Source: Stenotrophomonas maltophilia
Lineage (GTDB): Bacteria; Pseudomonadota; Gammaproteobacteria; Xanthomonadales; Xanthomonadaceae
DNA: 64,000 nt
Direction of reading: 5' to 3'
Assembly (NCBI RefSeq): GCF_004920835.1
Contig: NZ_QFHO01000014.1
Location: 39,799-103,798 of the forward strand
Made by a program: the position numbers and the translations under genes. Of the stretch, positions 45,487 to 54,556 are shown piece after piece. Below the pieces are notes generated by a model, which saw only the letters and a list, made by a program, of their open reading frames with translations, was not told the DNA's origin and did not search any database. How positions within the stretch are numbered: position 1 is the stretch's first letter; every line of letters starts with the position of its first letter.

Positions 45487-47556
45487 ATGAATAAACGGGC
45501 CAAGGGCGCAAAGCGCCCGCTCAGCTATCTTTCCGCCGCGCTGCTGGCCCTGGCCAGCAGTTCGGCGCTTGCCCTGGGCTTGGGTGACATCCGTGTCCTG
45601 TCCAAGCCGGGCCAGCCACTGCTGGCAGAAATCCCGGTGGTCTCGGCCGACCCGTCCGAACTGGAAAACCTGCGCGTGGCGCTGGCCTCACCGGTCACCT
45701 TCGAACGCGTAGGCCTGCAACGGCCAACCGGGCTGGTCAGCGAGCTGCAGTTCGAACTGACCCGCAATGCACAGGGCAGGGCTGTGGTGCGGGTGACCTC
45801 GCAGGCACCGGTCGAGACCCCGTCGCTGAGCTTCCTGATCGAGGCCGACTGGGGCCAGGGCCGGCTGGTGCGCAAGTACTCGGCGCTGGTCGATGCACCG
45901 TCCAGTGCGCTGGTCGATGCACCGTCCAGTGCGCTGGCCGTGGCCGAACCGGAGATCGTTGCTCCTGCAGGCACCCTGTCCAACACCATCACGCGCGACG
46001 CGGCGCCTGAGCCTGCAGCAGCCGAAACGGCAAGCGTGCCAGCGCCCGTGCGTGCATCCACCGCTGCGCCGGTGCCGGCTCGCCCGCGTACAGCAGCCAC
46101 ACCTGTTGCCGCGCCGTCAGCCGATGGCAGCGTCACCGTGCAGCGCGGGCAGACCCTGTCGCAGATCGCCGGCGCGGTGGCACGTGGCAACCAGATCAGC
46201 CGCGACCGCGCGATGATCGCCCTGCTGCGCGCCAATCCCGAAGCCTTCATCCGGGGCAACGTGAACCTGCTCAAGCAGGGCGCGGTGCTGCGCATGCCGG
46301 GCAGTGATGCGCTGGCAGCCGTCGATGCCGCCGAGGCCGCTGCGCTGGTGCGCGAGCACGCCGCGCAATGGCGGCAGGCGCGTACCGTGCCGCAACCCGC
46401 GGGCACGGTCGCCCCGGTCGCCAAGGCGGTCGCGGCCACCGATTCCTCCCCGGCTGCGGCCAACGGGGCACGACTTGAGATCGCTCCGGCGCTGGCGTCC
46501 GACGCCGCGCGTGCGGGCACAACCACCGGCACCGCTGCCGGCAGCGAGGGTGACATGCTGGGCAACGAACAACTGCGCCAGGCGCGTGAGGACATCGCCA
46601 CCCGCGATGCCGAGATCGGCGAGCTCAAGCAGCGCGTGGCCGACCTGGAAGCGCTGAAGCAGCAGCAGCAGTCGCTGATTGCCATGAAGGACAACGATCT
46701 GGCCGCCGCGCAGCAACGCCTCGCGCAGGCCCCCGGTGCCCGCGACGCAGCAACGCCATGGTACTGGCTGGGCCTGCCGGTGCTGCTGCTGGCGGCCGCT
46801 GCGGCGTGGCTGCTGCGCCGTCGCAAGCCGTCGCCATTGCCGCCGTTGCGTGAAGAAGACGATGCCACCGGGCTTGCTGCGGCGGTTCCGGCTGGAGCCG
46901 CGCTGGATACCCTGGCCGAGCAGTCTTCATGGTCGTCGGTGGTTGCCGAAGGGGGCCGCCAGGAGCCGGCGATGCCAGCTTGGGCAACCGAAACCGAGCT
47001 CGAAACGCATGACCCGTCGCATGCCGAGCCGACGGCCGATCACGCAGTGCAGGCCGACTGGCAGGTCGGGACGCTGCGCGCAGAGGATGTGGTGGAGCTG
47101 CCTGCGGCAGTGACCGAACAGCCGCGCTGGGACGAGCCAGCGTCCGGACATGACGACGGGCTTGTCGTCGAACAGCACCCTGACGAACCGGCGGTGCAGG
47201 AAGCCGCTGCCGACGTCGGTGTGCCGGACTATGCGCTGCACGCCGAACAACAGCCGCAGTTCCGTGGCGTATTTGACCTGCCGGCGGAGTCGCATGAGGT
47301 CGAGGCCGTGGTCGACCGCGTCCACCATGACCGCATCGACAACGCGCACACTGATGACGTCGCTACGACGGATGGCGCACCCACCAACGATGCTGGCTGG
47401 TCACCGCGTGCTGGCCAGGAGCGCCTGGAACTGGCCATCGCCTATCTCGACCTGGGTGACGCACAGACCGCGCGTACCCTGCTGCTGGAAGTCGCCGAAG
47501 GCGGCGACCTGCACAGCCAGGCACAGGCCCGGGAACTGCTGGCCCGCCTGCCGTGA
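45487..47556 (+). CDS. FimV-like pilus assembly/polarity protein
   Basis: 689 aa. A signal peptide (ending ALALG) precedes the conserved FimV N-terminal domain (GDIRVLSKPGQPLLAEIPV, to about residue 125). A LysM peptidoglycan-binding module follows (VQRGQTLSQIAGAVARGNQISRDRAM). An acidic coiled coil (DIATRDAEIGELKQRVADLEALKQQQQSL) leads to one TM helix (WYWLGLPVLLLAAAAAWLLRRRK). The cytoplasmic tail ends in the FimV C-terminal motif ERLELAIAYLDLGDAQTARTLLLEVAEGG. It is linked to type IV pilus assembly and polar localisation. A perfect 24-bp duplication lies at 45883-45930. Confidence 0.9.
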   Translation: MNKRAKGAKRPLSYLSAALLALASSSALALGLGDIRVLSKPGQPLLAEIPVVSADPSELENLRVALASPVTFERVGLQRPTGLVSELQFELTRNAQGRAVVRVTSQAPVETPSLSFLIEADWGQGRLVRKYSALVDAPSSALVDAPSSALAVAEPEIVAPAGTLSNTITRDAAPEPAAAETASVPAPVRASTAAPVPARPRTAATPVAAPSADGSVTVQRGQTLSQIAGAVARGNQISRDRAMIALLRANPEAFIRGNVNLLKQGAVLRMPGSDALAAVDAAEAAALVREHAAQWRQARTVPQPAGTVAPVAKAVAATDSSPAAANGARLEIAPALASDAARAGTTTGTAAGSEGDMLGNEQLRQAREDIATRDAEIGELKQRVADLEALKQQQQSLIAMKDNDLAAAQQRLAQAPGARDAATPWYWLGLPVLLLAAAAAWLLRRRKPSPLPPLREEDDATGLAAAVPAGAALDTLAEQSSWSSVVAEGGRQEPAMPAWATETELETHDPSHAEPTADHAVQADWQVGTLRAEDVVELPAAVTEQPRWDEPASGHDDGLVVEQHPDEPAVQEAAADVGVPDYALHAEQQPQFRGVFDLPAESHEVEAVVDRVHHDRIDNAHTDDVATTDGAPTNDAGWSPRAGQERLELAIAYLDLGDAQTARTLLLEVAEGGDLHSQAQARELLARLP
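45883..45930 (+). repeat. 24-bp tandem duplication in fimV-like gene
   Basis: Two perfect 24-bp copies encoding ALVDAPSS twice in the linker after the N-terminal domain. In-frame, so copy-number change would alter only linker length. Confidence 0.85.
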
Positions 47557-47582
47557 CCGAACCTGCCGACAAGGACTGTGCC

Positions 47583-47945
47583 ATGAGCCGCGAGCGCCGC
47601 ATCGATTACGTTGAATTCGCTTCCAGCGATCCGGCCGCCAGCCGTGCTTTCTTCGAGAAGGTGTTTGGCTGGTCATTCGTCGACTACGGCAGCGATTACA
47701 CCGCCTTCGACGACGGCCGCCTGCAGGGCGGTTTCTTCCGCGGCCAGCCACAGCGGGCCACGGACGGTGGCGCACCGCTGCTGGTGCTGTATGCCGATCA
47801 GCTGGCGCCGGTCGAAGCGGCCGTGCGTGATGCCGGCGGCGCGATCGTGCGCCCGGTGTTCTCTTTCCCCGGCGGCAGCCGCTTCCAGTTCGTCGAGCCC
47901 GGTGGCAATGAACTGGCGGTCTGGTCCGAACGCGACCCGGCCTGA
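47583..47945 (+). CDS. VOC-family glyoxalase-like protein
   Basis: 120 aa, one glyoxalase/bleomycin-resistance-type domain (RRIDYVEFASSDPAASRAFFEKVFGWSFVDYGSDYTAF, then FQFVEPGGNELAVWSE). The substrate is unknown. The ATG at 47583, with AAGGA seven bases upstream, is preferred over a GTG at 47553 that overlaps the fimV stop. Confidence 0.85.
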   Translation: MSRERRIDYVEFASSDPAASRAFFEKVFGWSFVDYGSDYTAFDDGRLQGGFFRGQPQRATDGGAPLLVLYADQLAPVEAAVRDAGGAIVRPVFSFPGGSRFQFVEPGGNELAVWSERDPA

Positions 47946-47977
47946 GCGTCACCCCCTCCGCAACTTCGAGGTAGCAC

Positions 47978-48748
47978 ATGCGTTACGCGCTTGGCGTCGA
48001 GTATGACGGCAGCGATTTCAGGGGCTGGCAGAACCTGGGCGAAGGTGGTCCCAGCGTGCAGGCCAGCCTTGAACAGGCCTTGTCCTCGGTGGCGGACACG
48101 CCGCTGCAGGTGGTCTGTGCCGGTCGTACCGATGCCGGTGTGCACGGCCAATGCCAGGTCGTGCATTTCGATACCGATGTGGTGCGCGATCCGCGCGCCT
48201 GGATGCTGGGCACCACCACCCGTCTGCCGCGTTCAATCGCAGTGCGCTGGTGTGTTCCGGTCGCCGACGATTTCCATGCCCGTTTCTCGGCGCGCGCGCG
48301 CCGCTACCGCTACCGACTGCTCAACCGTGAAGTGCGGCCGGCGCTCGAGCGGCAGACCCTGAGCTGGGAGCGGCGTGCGCTGGACGAGACGCTCATGCAC
48401 ACCGCCGGACAGGCCCTGCTCGGTGAGAACGACTTCAGTGCATTCCGCTCGGTCCAGTGCCAGGCGCTGCACGCGCGGCGTGAGCTGCAGTCGCTGCAGG
48501 TCAGCCGCCACGGCGAGGTGATCGAAGTCTCAGTACAGGGCAATGCATTCCTTCATCACATGGTCCGCAATATCGTCGGTTCGTTGATCCTGGTGGGCAG
48601 CGGCGAAAAACCGGTGGAATGGATCGCTGAACTGCTGGCCGGGCGTGATCGAACCGTAGCCGGTCCCACCGCACCGCCGCAGGGCCTGGTGTTCCTTGGG
48701 CCCCTGTACCCCGACAACTGGCATCTGCCCGCCGAGGTCACGCTATGA
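47978..48748 (+). CDS. truA: tRNA pseudouridine(38-40) synthase TruA
   Basis: 256 aa. It converts uridines 38-40 of the tRNA anticodon arm to pseudouridine. The catalytic Asp52 is in [11 protein letters not shown]. Other family segments are [24 protein letters not shown] and [19 protein letters not shown] box precedes the ATG. The ATGA overlap with trpF shows a tight two-gene unit. Confidence 0.96.
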   Translation: MRYALGVEYDGSDFRGWQNLGEGGPSVQASLEQALSSVADTPLQVVCAGRTDAGVHGQCQVVHFDTDVVRDPRAWMLGTTTRLPRSIAVRWCVPVADDFHARFSARARRYRYRLLNREVRPALERQTLSWERRALDETLMHTAGQALLGENDFSAFRSVQCQALHARRELQSLQVSRHGEVIEVSVQGNAFLHHMVRNIVGSLILVGSGEKPVEWIAELLAGRDRTVAGPTAPPQGLVFLGPLYPDNWHLPAEVTL

Positions 48749-49401
48749 GCCGTTCCTACTACCGTACGCGCATCAAGTTCTGTGGCATGACCCGTGCCGG
48801 CGACGTCCGCCTGGCCGGTGAGCTGGGCGTGGACGCAGTGGGTTTCATCTTTGCCCGCGAGAGCAGTCGCCGGGTCGCTCCGGCCGAAGCGCGCGCGATG
48901 CGCCAGGCGATCGCACCGATGGTCGACGTGGTGGCGCTGTTCCGCAACAACAGCAAGGAAGAGGTGCGTGAGGTGCTGCGCACGGTGCGGCCGACCCTGC
49001 TGCAGTTCCACGGTGAGGAAGACGAGAGCTTCTGCCGCAGCTTCAACATGCCGTACCTGAAGGCGATCGCCATGGGCGGGCGTGAAGAGGTCAACGCACG
49101 CACCCTGCAGCTGCGCTACCCCAGCGCAGCCGGCTTCCTGTTCGACAGCCATGCGCCGGGCGGCGGTGGCGGTACCGGCGTGGCGTTCGACTGGAGCCGC
49201 GTCCCGACCGGACTGCACCGTCCGTTCCTGCTGGCCGGAGGCCTGAACCCGGAAAACGTCTACGACGCCGTGCTGGCGACGCTGCCGTGGGGCGTGGACG
49301 TCTCCAGCGGCATCGAACTGGAGCCGGGCATCAAGGACGGCTACAAGATGCGCACCTTCGTCGAGGAAGTGCGCCGCGCCGATTGCACCGTTCTGGAGTG
49401 A
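48745..49401 (+). CDS. trpF: Phosphoribosylanthranilate isomerase
   Basis: 218 aa TIM-barrel enzyme of tryptophan synthesis. Catalytic Cys in [10 protein letters not shown]; phosphate-binding and C-terminal segments include [11 protein letters not shown] and [17 protein letters not shown]. Normal length. It overlaps truA by four bases. In this window trpB and trpA do not follow directly: about 3.9 kb intervene, holding the probable effector/immunity pair and the TrpI-like regulator. Confidence 0.95.
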   Translation: MSRSYYRTRIKFCGMTRAGDVRLAGELGVDAVGFIFARESSRRVAPAEARAMRQAIAPMVDVVALFRNNSKEEVREVLRTVRPTLLQFHGEEDESFCRSFNMPYLKAIAMGGREEVNARTLQLRYPSAAGFLFDSHAPGGGGGTGVAFDWSRVPTGLHRPFLLAGGLNPENVYDAVLATLPWGVDVSSGIELEPGIKDGYKMRTFVEEVRRADCTVLE

Positions 49402-49710
49402 TCCGCGTCACCTGAGGGGGGCGCCCGGAATGTCATCGGCGACGGTGCATTCCGCCGGGTCTGTCTCCTTGGCGGGTGTGCGTAGCCTGCGAGCCTGGCC
49501 TGTAGCGCGCCGCGCCTTGAAGGCGGGCGCCTCCTGAATGCGACGAGCATCACGCTTTCGGCTGATTCAGGTTCCAGCGCCAAAAAGTCGACAGCCCCCA
49601 AACATCTGATCGGACACAATTCGCCCAGCCTGTCACGGTTGGGTGCGACGCTGCGTGCGTGTCGCTGGCAGCACCCTCGATATACGCCTTACCTTTCCAA
49701 CGAGGACGCA
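49402..49710. other. 309-bp intergenic region before the lipoprotein gene
   Basis: No gene, REP unit or terminator is recognisable. The last 100 bp are less GC-rich than the coding flanks and should carry the promoter of the lipoprotein/effector pair. This is one of the few long gaps here without a repeat. Confidence 0.5.
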
Positions 49711-50400
49711 ATGGATATGCCCCATCTCTCTTCCCGCCGTATCCGCCTGGCCCGCCTGGCGATCGTGCCCGGCCTGCTGCTTGCCCTGGGCGCGTGTGCG
49801 GCCGGTGACTCATCCGCCCCGGGCACATCGGCACCGGCTGCTGCCACACCGGCAGCCGCACCTGCTACGGCACCGGCCACGGCTCCGGCGGCAGCACCGG
49901 CTGCCGACGGCCTGGCTGCGCTGATCCAGGCCAGCGGTGTGAAATGCAGCAACGCGAGTACAGGCAGCGGCTGCACGGCCGGCGATGTGGACAGCGGTGA
50001 TTTCTACGATGTCGAATTGTCGCCGGACTGTGGCGACCAGGGTTTCTTCGCTGGCGTGGCCGACGCCAAGGGCGTGGAGACATTGAATGCGGTGCCATCC
50101 ACCGGCAGCAAGGTCAGCGTGACCGCGAAGCTGTCGAAGGGGCAGCTGGTCTGTGTGCAGGGCATCGGGCGCACCGGACAGAATCCGCTGTTCTATTACG
50201 TCGTTGCGGTTCCCGCTGCGACGGTCGACAAGTGCAAGGGAAACACATTGTGTGACACCTATGGCGACAGGCCGATCACTGGCCTGGCGAGCACGGGGGG
50301 CGAGGCCTGCCATGCGGCGGCGCCGGGACATTACGCCGGGAACTGCGCACAGGGCTGGGTCAGTGCTGACGTGCTCGACGTGTTTTCCAACGGAATGTAA
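49711..50400 (+). CDS. Cys-rich periplasmic lipoprotein, candidate immunity protein
   Basis: 229 aa. The signal peptide with lipobox LLALGAC (Cys29) sends it to the periplasm as a lipoprotein. An Ala/Pro/Thr-rich linker (about 33-70) leads to a compact domain with eight further cysteines (VKCSN, SGCTAG, SPDCGDQG, LVCVQ, DKCKG, TLCDTY, EACHA, GNCAQGW), enough for four disulfides. I do not recognise the domain. The gene sits 48 bp upstream of the probable type IV secretion effector on the same strand. Effectors of that class that attack the cell wall are usually encoded next to a periplasmic lipoprotein immunity factor, so this is the natural candidate; that is inference. ATG with GAGG upstream. 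Confidence 0.7.
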   Translation: MDMPHLSSRRIRLARLAIVPGLLLALGACAAGDSSAPGTSAPAAATPAAAPATAPATAPAAAPAADGLAALIQASGVKCSNASTGSGCTAGDVDSGDFYDVELSPDCGDQGFFAGVADAKGVETLNAVPSTGSKVSVTAKLSKGQLVCVQGIGRTGQNPLFYYVVAVPAATVDKCKGNTLCDTYGDRPITGLASTGGEACHAAAPGHYAGNCAQGWVSADVLDVFSNGM

Positions 50401-50448
50401 TCACCGCCAGGGGAGCGGTCCAATCAACCACTGGCAAAGGAACAGCTC

Positions 50449-52305
50449 ATGTCGGATCCAAAAATCACCCGGCTGGTCAGCAGCGTAGGTACCACGCGCA
50501 CGCTGGAAATGGACGATGGCAGCGTCGTCGAACGATCAGGTGGCAGCGTCTCGTGGCGCAACAACAATCCTGGCAATCTCAAGTTCGAATTCGCCGGCAG
50601 CGCGGACAAAACGGTCACCAATCCGCGTACCCGCGAGCAGGCACTGGAATCGGCGCAGGGGCGCTACAAGGGCGTGGTCGATCTCGACCAGTGGGGCAAC
50701 GCGGTTTTCGAGAGCTATGAAGCCGGCCGGGTGGCGAAGATCCAGCTGCTCGAACGTCGGTTCGGCGACAAGACCGTAGAGGAAATGCTGCCGAGCTACT
50801 CCACGAAGGATTACAGCGGCACCACCCACCACAAGGAACAGGCGGCCACCATCTATGCCGAGGGCGATCGCCAGGGTGTCGACCTGCGCTCGAAGACCGT
50901 CGGCCAGATGAGCGTGCGCGAGCGCGAGGTGCTGGCAGACGGCATCCGCCGTTTCGAGGGCTGGCAGCCGGGTGAGGTCGCCACGTTGCAGCAACCCACG
51001 CGCACTCAGTCGGCCGCGCCCGTGCAGACACAGACCCAGGCGCAGGTGCAGTCGCCTTCGGCGACGGCGCCCGCTGTGGGCCAGGCCGCGGCTGCAGTCG
51101 GCAGTGCCGCGGTCTACAACGAGGCCTATCAGCATTTCATGGCCTCGGGTCGCCAGTACGAATACGGGCGCCCGGACCATCCACGTCCCGGGCGCGACAG
51201 CAGCCGGCTGGAGCGTGACCTCGATGGTGACGGACGCTTCGGCGTGGATTGCTCGGCATTCGTATGGCGCGGCCTGAAGAACGCGGGTTACAACGTGCGC
51301 GGCGAGAATGCTGCCGGGTTCACTACTTCGACGCTGTTCAATGGTGCGAACACCACGGCTTACGCACGCGAGCATTTCGATGTGACCCCGGCTGCCGAAG
51401 CACGCAAGCCGAACGGATCGCTGAAGCAGGGCGACATCCTGATGTTCTCCTCGTCGCAGGGCCAGCATGTCGGCATTTTCAAAGGCTACGATGCGCAGGG
51501 AAACATCCAGTTCATCGGATCACAGGGAAGCACCGGGCCGGCCGAAGTCACCATCCGGCCGGGCGGGTACTGGGATGGCGGAAGCACCCGCATCGTTGGT
51601 GCGCTGACACCGAAGCCGGAATTCCAGGTGCGCGCGCCGCTGCACGGCAGTGGCGAACCTGCGCCGTCCCGGCCTGCCGCCAGCGTGCAGCCGGCTGCAT
51701 CGCACCCGGCGGCCGGCGAGGTGATGAAGCATGGGCAGCGCGGCACCGACGTGCAGGCGTTGCAGCAGACTCTCAACCAGCTCGGCGTGCGTGATGCGCA
51801 GGGCCATCGATTGTCAGAGGATGGCCGTTTCGGTGACCACACCCGCGAAGCGGTGATCGCGCTCCAGAAACAGCAGGGGCTGGTGGCCGATGGAATTGTC
51901 GGTCGCCAGACCACTGCCGCACTGGCGGCGGGCCGTGTGCAGGGCCATGAACCTGCAGCGGCTGTGCCGAAGGGGCCGTCGCTGAACGATGCATCACATC
52001 CGGACCACGGACTGCACAACGCCGTCCGCAGCAAGCTTCCCAGCGTGTTCTCCGAAGAAGCTGCGGCCAATATCACGCTGCATGCAAAGCAGAACGGTAT
52101 CGACGCGGCCGACAAGCTGCAGAGCATCACGGTGCAGGATGGCAAGGCGTTCGTGATGGGCACGACGCCGGGTTTCCGCACCGCGGTCGACCTGGCCCAG
52201 GCGCCACCGTCGCTGGAGCAGACCAGTGCCAAGCTGCTTGCAGATCCGTCGCATCAGCAGCAGGTGCATGAGGAGCAGCAGCGGGTCGCGATGGGCGGTC
52301 GCTGA
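50449..52305 (+). CDS. Probable type IV secretion effector (NlpC/P60-like, PG-binding, XVIPCD-like)
   Basis: 618 aa, no signal peptide. Residues about 25-170 contain SVSWRNNNPGNLKF, a motif I associate with wall-degrading or phage structural proteins. Residues about 260-380 form an NlpC/P60-like domain with FGVDCSAFVWRGLKNAG (Cys268) and GQHVGIFKGYD (His340). Residues about 425-490 form a PG_binding_1 domain (GTDVQALQQTLNQLGVRD, GRFGDHTREAVIALQKQQGLVADGIVG). The last 108 residues resemble the XVIPCD: SHPDHGLHNAV, EEAAANITLHAKQNGIDAADKL, TAVDLAQAPPSLEQTSAKL and a Gln-rich tail (HQQQVHEEQQRV). This C-terminus targets proteins to the Xanthomonadales type IV secretion system that kills competing bacteria. 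RBS AAGGA. Confidence 0.82.
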   Translation: MSDPKITRLVSSVGTTRTLEMDDGSVVERSGGSVSWRNNNPGNLKFEFAGSADKTVTNPRTREQALESAQGRYKGVVDLDQWGNAVFESYEAGRVAKIQLLERRFGDKTVEEMLPSYSTKDYSGTTHHKEQAATIYAEGDRQGVDLRSKTVGQMSVREREVLADGIRRFEGWQPGEVATLQQPTRTQSAAPVQTQTQAQVQSPSATAPAVGQAAAAVGSAAVYNEAYQHFMASGRQYEYGRPDHPRPGRDSSRLERDLDGDGRFGVDCSAFVWRGLKNAGYNVRGENAAGFTTSTLFNGANTTAYAREHFDVTPAAEARKPNGSLKQGDILMFSSSQGQHVGIFKGYDAQGNIQFIGSQGSTGPAEVTIRPGGYWDGGSTRIVGALTPKPEFQVRAPLHGSGEPAPSRPAASVQPAASHPAAGEVMKHGQRGTDVQALQQTLNQLGVRDAQGHRLSEDGRFGDHTREAVIALQKQQGLVADGIVGRQTTAALAAGRVQGHEPAAAVPKGPSLNDASHPDHGLHNAVRSKLPSVFSEEAAANITLHAKQNGIDAADKLQSITVQDGKAFVMGTTPGFRTAVDLAQAPPSLEQTSAKLLADPSHQQQVHEEQQRVAMGGR

Positions 52306-52318
52306 GGAATGTGTTGCC

Positions 52319-52348
52319 GGCTCCGGGTGGTGAATGCCGCCCGGGGCC
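52319..52348. terminator. Hairpin between convergent effector and trpI-like genes
   Basis: Stem GGC(T)CCGGG(T)GG / CC(G)CCCGG(G)GCC type around an 8-nt loop, with no T-run. Possible shared transcript end for the two convergent genes. Confidence 0.4.
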
Positions 52349-52353
52349 TCGCC

Positions 52354-53241
52354 TCATCGCAGTTGCGCTGCTGCCCAGTCGGCCAGGGCATCCACGCGCG
52401 CATCGACCGGGCCGTCCGGCCGCGCCAGTACCCAGAAGCCACCCGTGGCGGCAAATCCCCACGGCGCGACCAGCCGGCCCGCCGCCAGATCCTCCGCGAC
52501 CAGCGGCTCGGGCGCGATCGCAGGGCCCAGCCCGGCCACAGCCGCCTCAAGCAGGTAGTACAGGTGCTCGAAAGCAGTGCCCAGCTGCAGTCTGGACGTT
52601 TCCAGGCCGTGCGCCTGCGCCCACGCCGGCCACGCCTGTGGCCGTGAGCTGGTGTGCAGCAGTGTCTCCTTCAGCAGTGCAGACGGCGGCACGTTGCGCA
52701 GGCGCAGTGCCGCCGGATGCGAGGGGGCCACCACCACGCCGACCCGTTCCGCTGCCAGTTCGCGCACCTGCCAACCGCGTGGCCACGGTCCCTGTGCAAG
52801 CAGCAGCACCGCATCCAGTGCCGCCTGCGCCTCGGTGAAGCTGCCGTCCAGCGCCGACCATTGCAGGCGCACGCCGGGCAAGGCGGCCTGCAGCGCGGGC
52901 AGGCGCGGGATCATCCAGCGCGCGAGCACGCTGCCACTGCAACCCAGGACCAGTACCGGAGAGGCCGCGGGTCGTCCCAGCTCGCGCACGCAGTCCTCGA
53001 TGCCGGTGAAGGCTTCGCTGCAGGCGGCCTGTAGAAGGATGCCCGCAGTGGTCAGGCGCAGGCCACGGCCGGCACGCTGGAACAGCGCCAGGCCGAGGTG
53101 GTCTTCCAGCAGCTTCAGCTGCCGGCTGACCGCACCGTGGGTGACGTGCAGGTCCTGTGCAGCGCGGCCAACCCCGCCCAGACGGGCGGTGGCCTCGAAG
53201 GCGCGCAGCGCATTGAGCGGTGGCAGCAGGGAGCGGCTCAT
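52354..53241 (-). CDS. trpI: LysR-family regulator, probable TrpI
   Basis: 295 aa. The N-terminal winged helix-turn-helix (LNALRAFEATARLGGVGRAAQDLHVTHGAVSRQLKLLEDHLG, residues 8-49) is followed by a periplasmic-binding-protein-like effector domain. It is divergent from trpB with a 97-bp gap, the same layout as trpI-trpBA of pseudomonads, where TrpI activates trpBA in response to indoleglycerol phosphate. Assignment to TrpI rests on this context and the GcvA-like N-terminus, not on known ligand residues. Confidence 0.8.
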   Translation of the reverse strand: MSRSLLPPLNALRAFEATARLGGVGRAAQDLHVTHGAVSRQLKLLEDHLGLALFQRAGRGLRLTTAGILLQAACSEAFTGIEDCVRELGRPAASPVLVLGCSGSVLARWMIPRLPALQAALPGVRLQWSALDGSFTEAQAALDAVLLLAQGPWPRGWQVRELAAERVGVVVAPSHPAALRLRNVPPSALLKETLLHTSSRPQAWPAWAQAHGLETSRLQLGTAFEHLYYLLEAAVAGLGPAIAPEPLVAEDLAAGRLVAPWGFAATGGFWVLARPDGPVDARVDALADWAAAQLR

Positions 53242-53255
53242 GTGAGATTTCCTGA

Positions 53256-53277
53256 CGATATACGCGAGATAATATCG
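53256..53277. promoter_or_regulatory. LysR-type dyad between trpI-like gene and trpB
   Basis: A 22-bp interrupted dyad beginning CGATAT and ending ATATCG, in the divergent gap. It contains T-N11-A (59 to 71), the general LysR box. The position suits autorepression of the regulator and activation of trpB. Confidence 0.55.
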
Positions 53278-53338
53278 ATTTTCCGGTCACGACCCGTGCG
53301 CTAGAGTATCAACCTGTCTCGAACCAGCGGTCGCTTCC

Positions 53339-54556
53339 ATGTCTGCCTCCCCCATTGCCGACTACCACGCCTTCCCGGATGCCCAGGGCCACTTCGGCCG
53401 CTACGGCGGCAGCTTCGTCGCCGAAACCCTGGTCGGCCCGCTGCAGGAACTGGCCCAGGCCTATGACCAGGCCCGCCAGGATCCGGAATTCCAGCTGGCC
53501 TACGACCGCGACCTGGCCCATTACGTGGGCCGGCCGAGCCCGATCTACCACGCGCAGCGCCTGAGCGACCATGTCGGCGGCGCGCAGATCCTGCTCAAGC
53601 GCGAGGACCTGAACCACACCGGCGCGCACAAGATCAACAACACCATCGGCCAGGCGCTGCTGGCGGCGCGGATGGGCAAGAAGCGCATCATCGCCGAGAC
53701 CGGCGCAGGCCAACATGGCGTGGCCAGTGCCACCGTCGCCGCACGGCTGGGCCTGGAATGCGTGGTGTACATGGGCGCCACCGACATCGAGCGGCAGAAG
53801 ATCAATGTCTACCGCATGAAGCTGCTGGGCGCGACGGTGGTGCCGGTCACCTCCGGCTCGGCCACCCTGAAGGATGCGCTCAACGAAGCGATGCGCGACT
53901 GGGTGACCAATGTGCAGGACACCTTCTACATCATCGGTACAGTCGCCGGCCCGGATCCCTATCCGCGCATGGTGCGCGATTTCAACGCCATCGTCGGCCG
54001 CGAAGCACGCGAGCAGATGCTGGCCGAGTACGGCCGCCTGCCCGATGCGATCACCGCCTGCGTCGGCGGCGGCAGCAACGCGATCGGCCTGTTCCATGCC
54101 TTCCTCAATGATCGTCAGGTCGAAATCGTCGGTGCCGAAGCGGCCGGTGATGGTATCCATACCGGTCGCCATGCGGCCTCGATTGCTGCCGGTCGCCCCG
54201 GGGTACTGCATGGCAACCGCACCTACGTGCTGTGCGACGACGACGGCCAGATCATCGAGACCCATTCGGTGTCGGCCGGCCTGGACTACCCGGGCGTCGG
54301 CCCGGAGCACGCGTTCCTGGCCGACAGCGGCCGCGCGCGCTACCTGGGCATCACCGATGAGGAGGCCCTGCAGGCCTTCCATCTGCTGGCGCACACCGAG
54401 GGCATCCTGCCGGCGCTGGAATCCAGCCACGCGTTGGCGCAGGCGATGAAGCTGGCACGCGAGCGTCCGCGCGATCAGATCGTGCTGTGCAACCTGTCCG
54501 GCCGTGGTGACAAGGATGTGCACACCATCGCCGCGCGCGAAGGCCTGGTGCTGTGA
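53339..54556 (+). CDS. trpB: Tryptophan synthase beta subunit
   Basis: 405 aa PLP enzyme joining indole and serine. The PLP lysine is Lys98 in [12 protein letters not shown]. Phosphate-binding GGGSNAIG, and the segments [11 protein letters not shown] and [13 protein letters not shown] are intact. It is the first gene of the trpB-lipoprotein-trpA unit, likely activated by the divergent LysR regulator. The stop overlaps the next gene by four bases (GTGA). Confidence 0.96.
   Translation: MSASPIADYHAFPDAQGHFGRYGGSFVAETLVGPLQELAQAYDQARQDPEFQLAYDRDLAHYVGRPSPIYHAQRLSDHVGGAQILLKREDLNHTGAHKINNTIGQALLAARMGKKRIIAETGAGQHGVASATVAARLGLECVVYMGATDIERQKINVYRMKLLGATVVPVTSGSATLKDALNEAMRDWVTNVQDTFYIIGTVAGPDPYPRMVRDFNAIVGREAREQMLAEYGRLPDAITACVGGGSNAIGLFHAFLNDRQVEIVGAEAAGDGIHTGRHAASIAAGRPGVLHGNRTYVLCDDDGQIIETHSVSAGLDYPGVGPEHAFLADSGRARYLGITDEEALQAFHLLAHTEGILPALESSHALAQAMKLARERPRDQIVLCNLSGRGDKDVHTIAAREGLVL

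Noticed and set aside
50449..52305. Considered as a prophage endolysin.
   Set aside because: No holin, spanin or phage structural genes are near, and the Gln-rich C-terminal domain and adjacent lipoprotein fit a secreted antibacterial effector better.
53242..53338. Search for a tryptophan leader peptide/attenuator before trpB.
   Set aside because: The gap is only 97 bp with no run of Trp codons or terminator/antiterminator pair.
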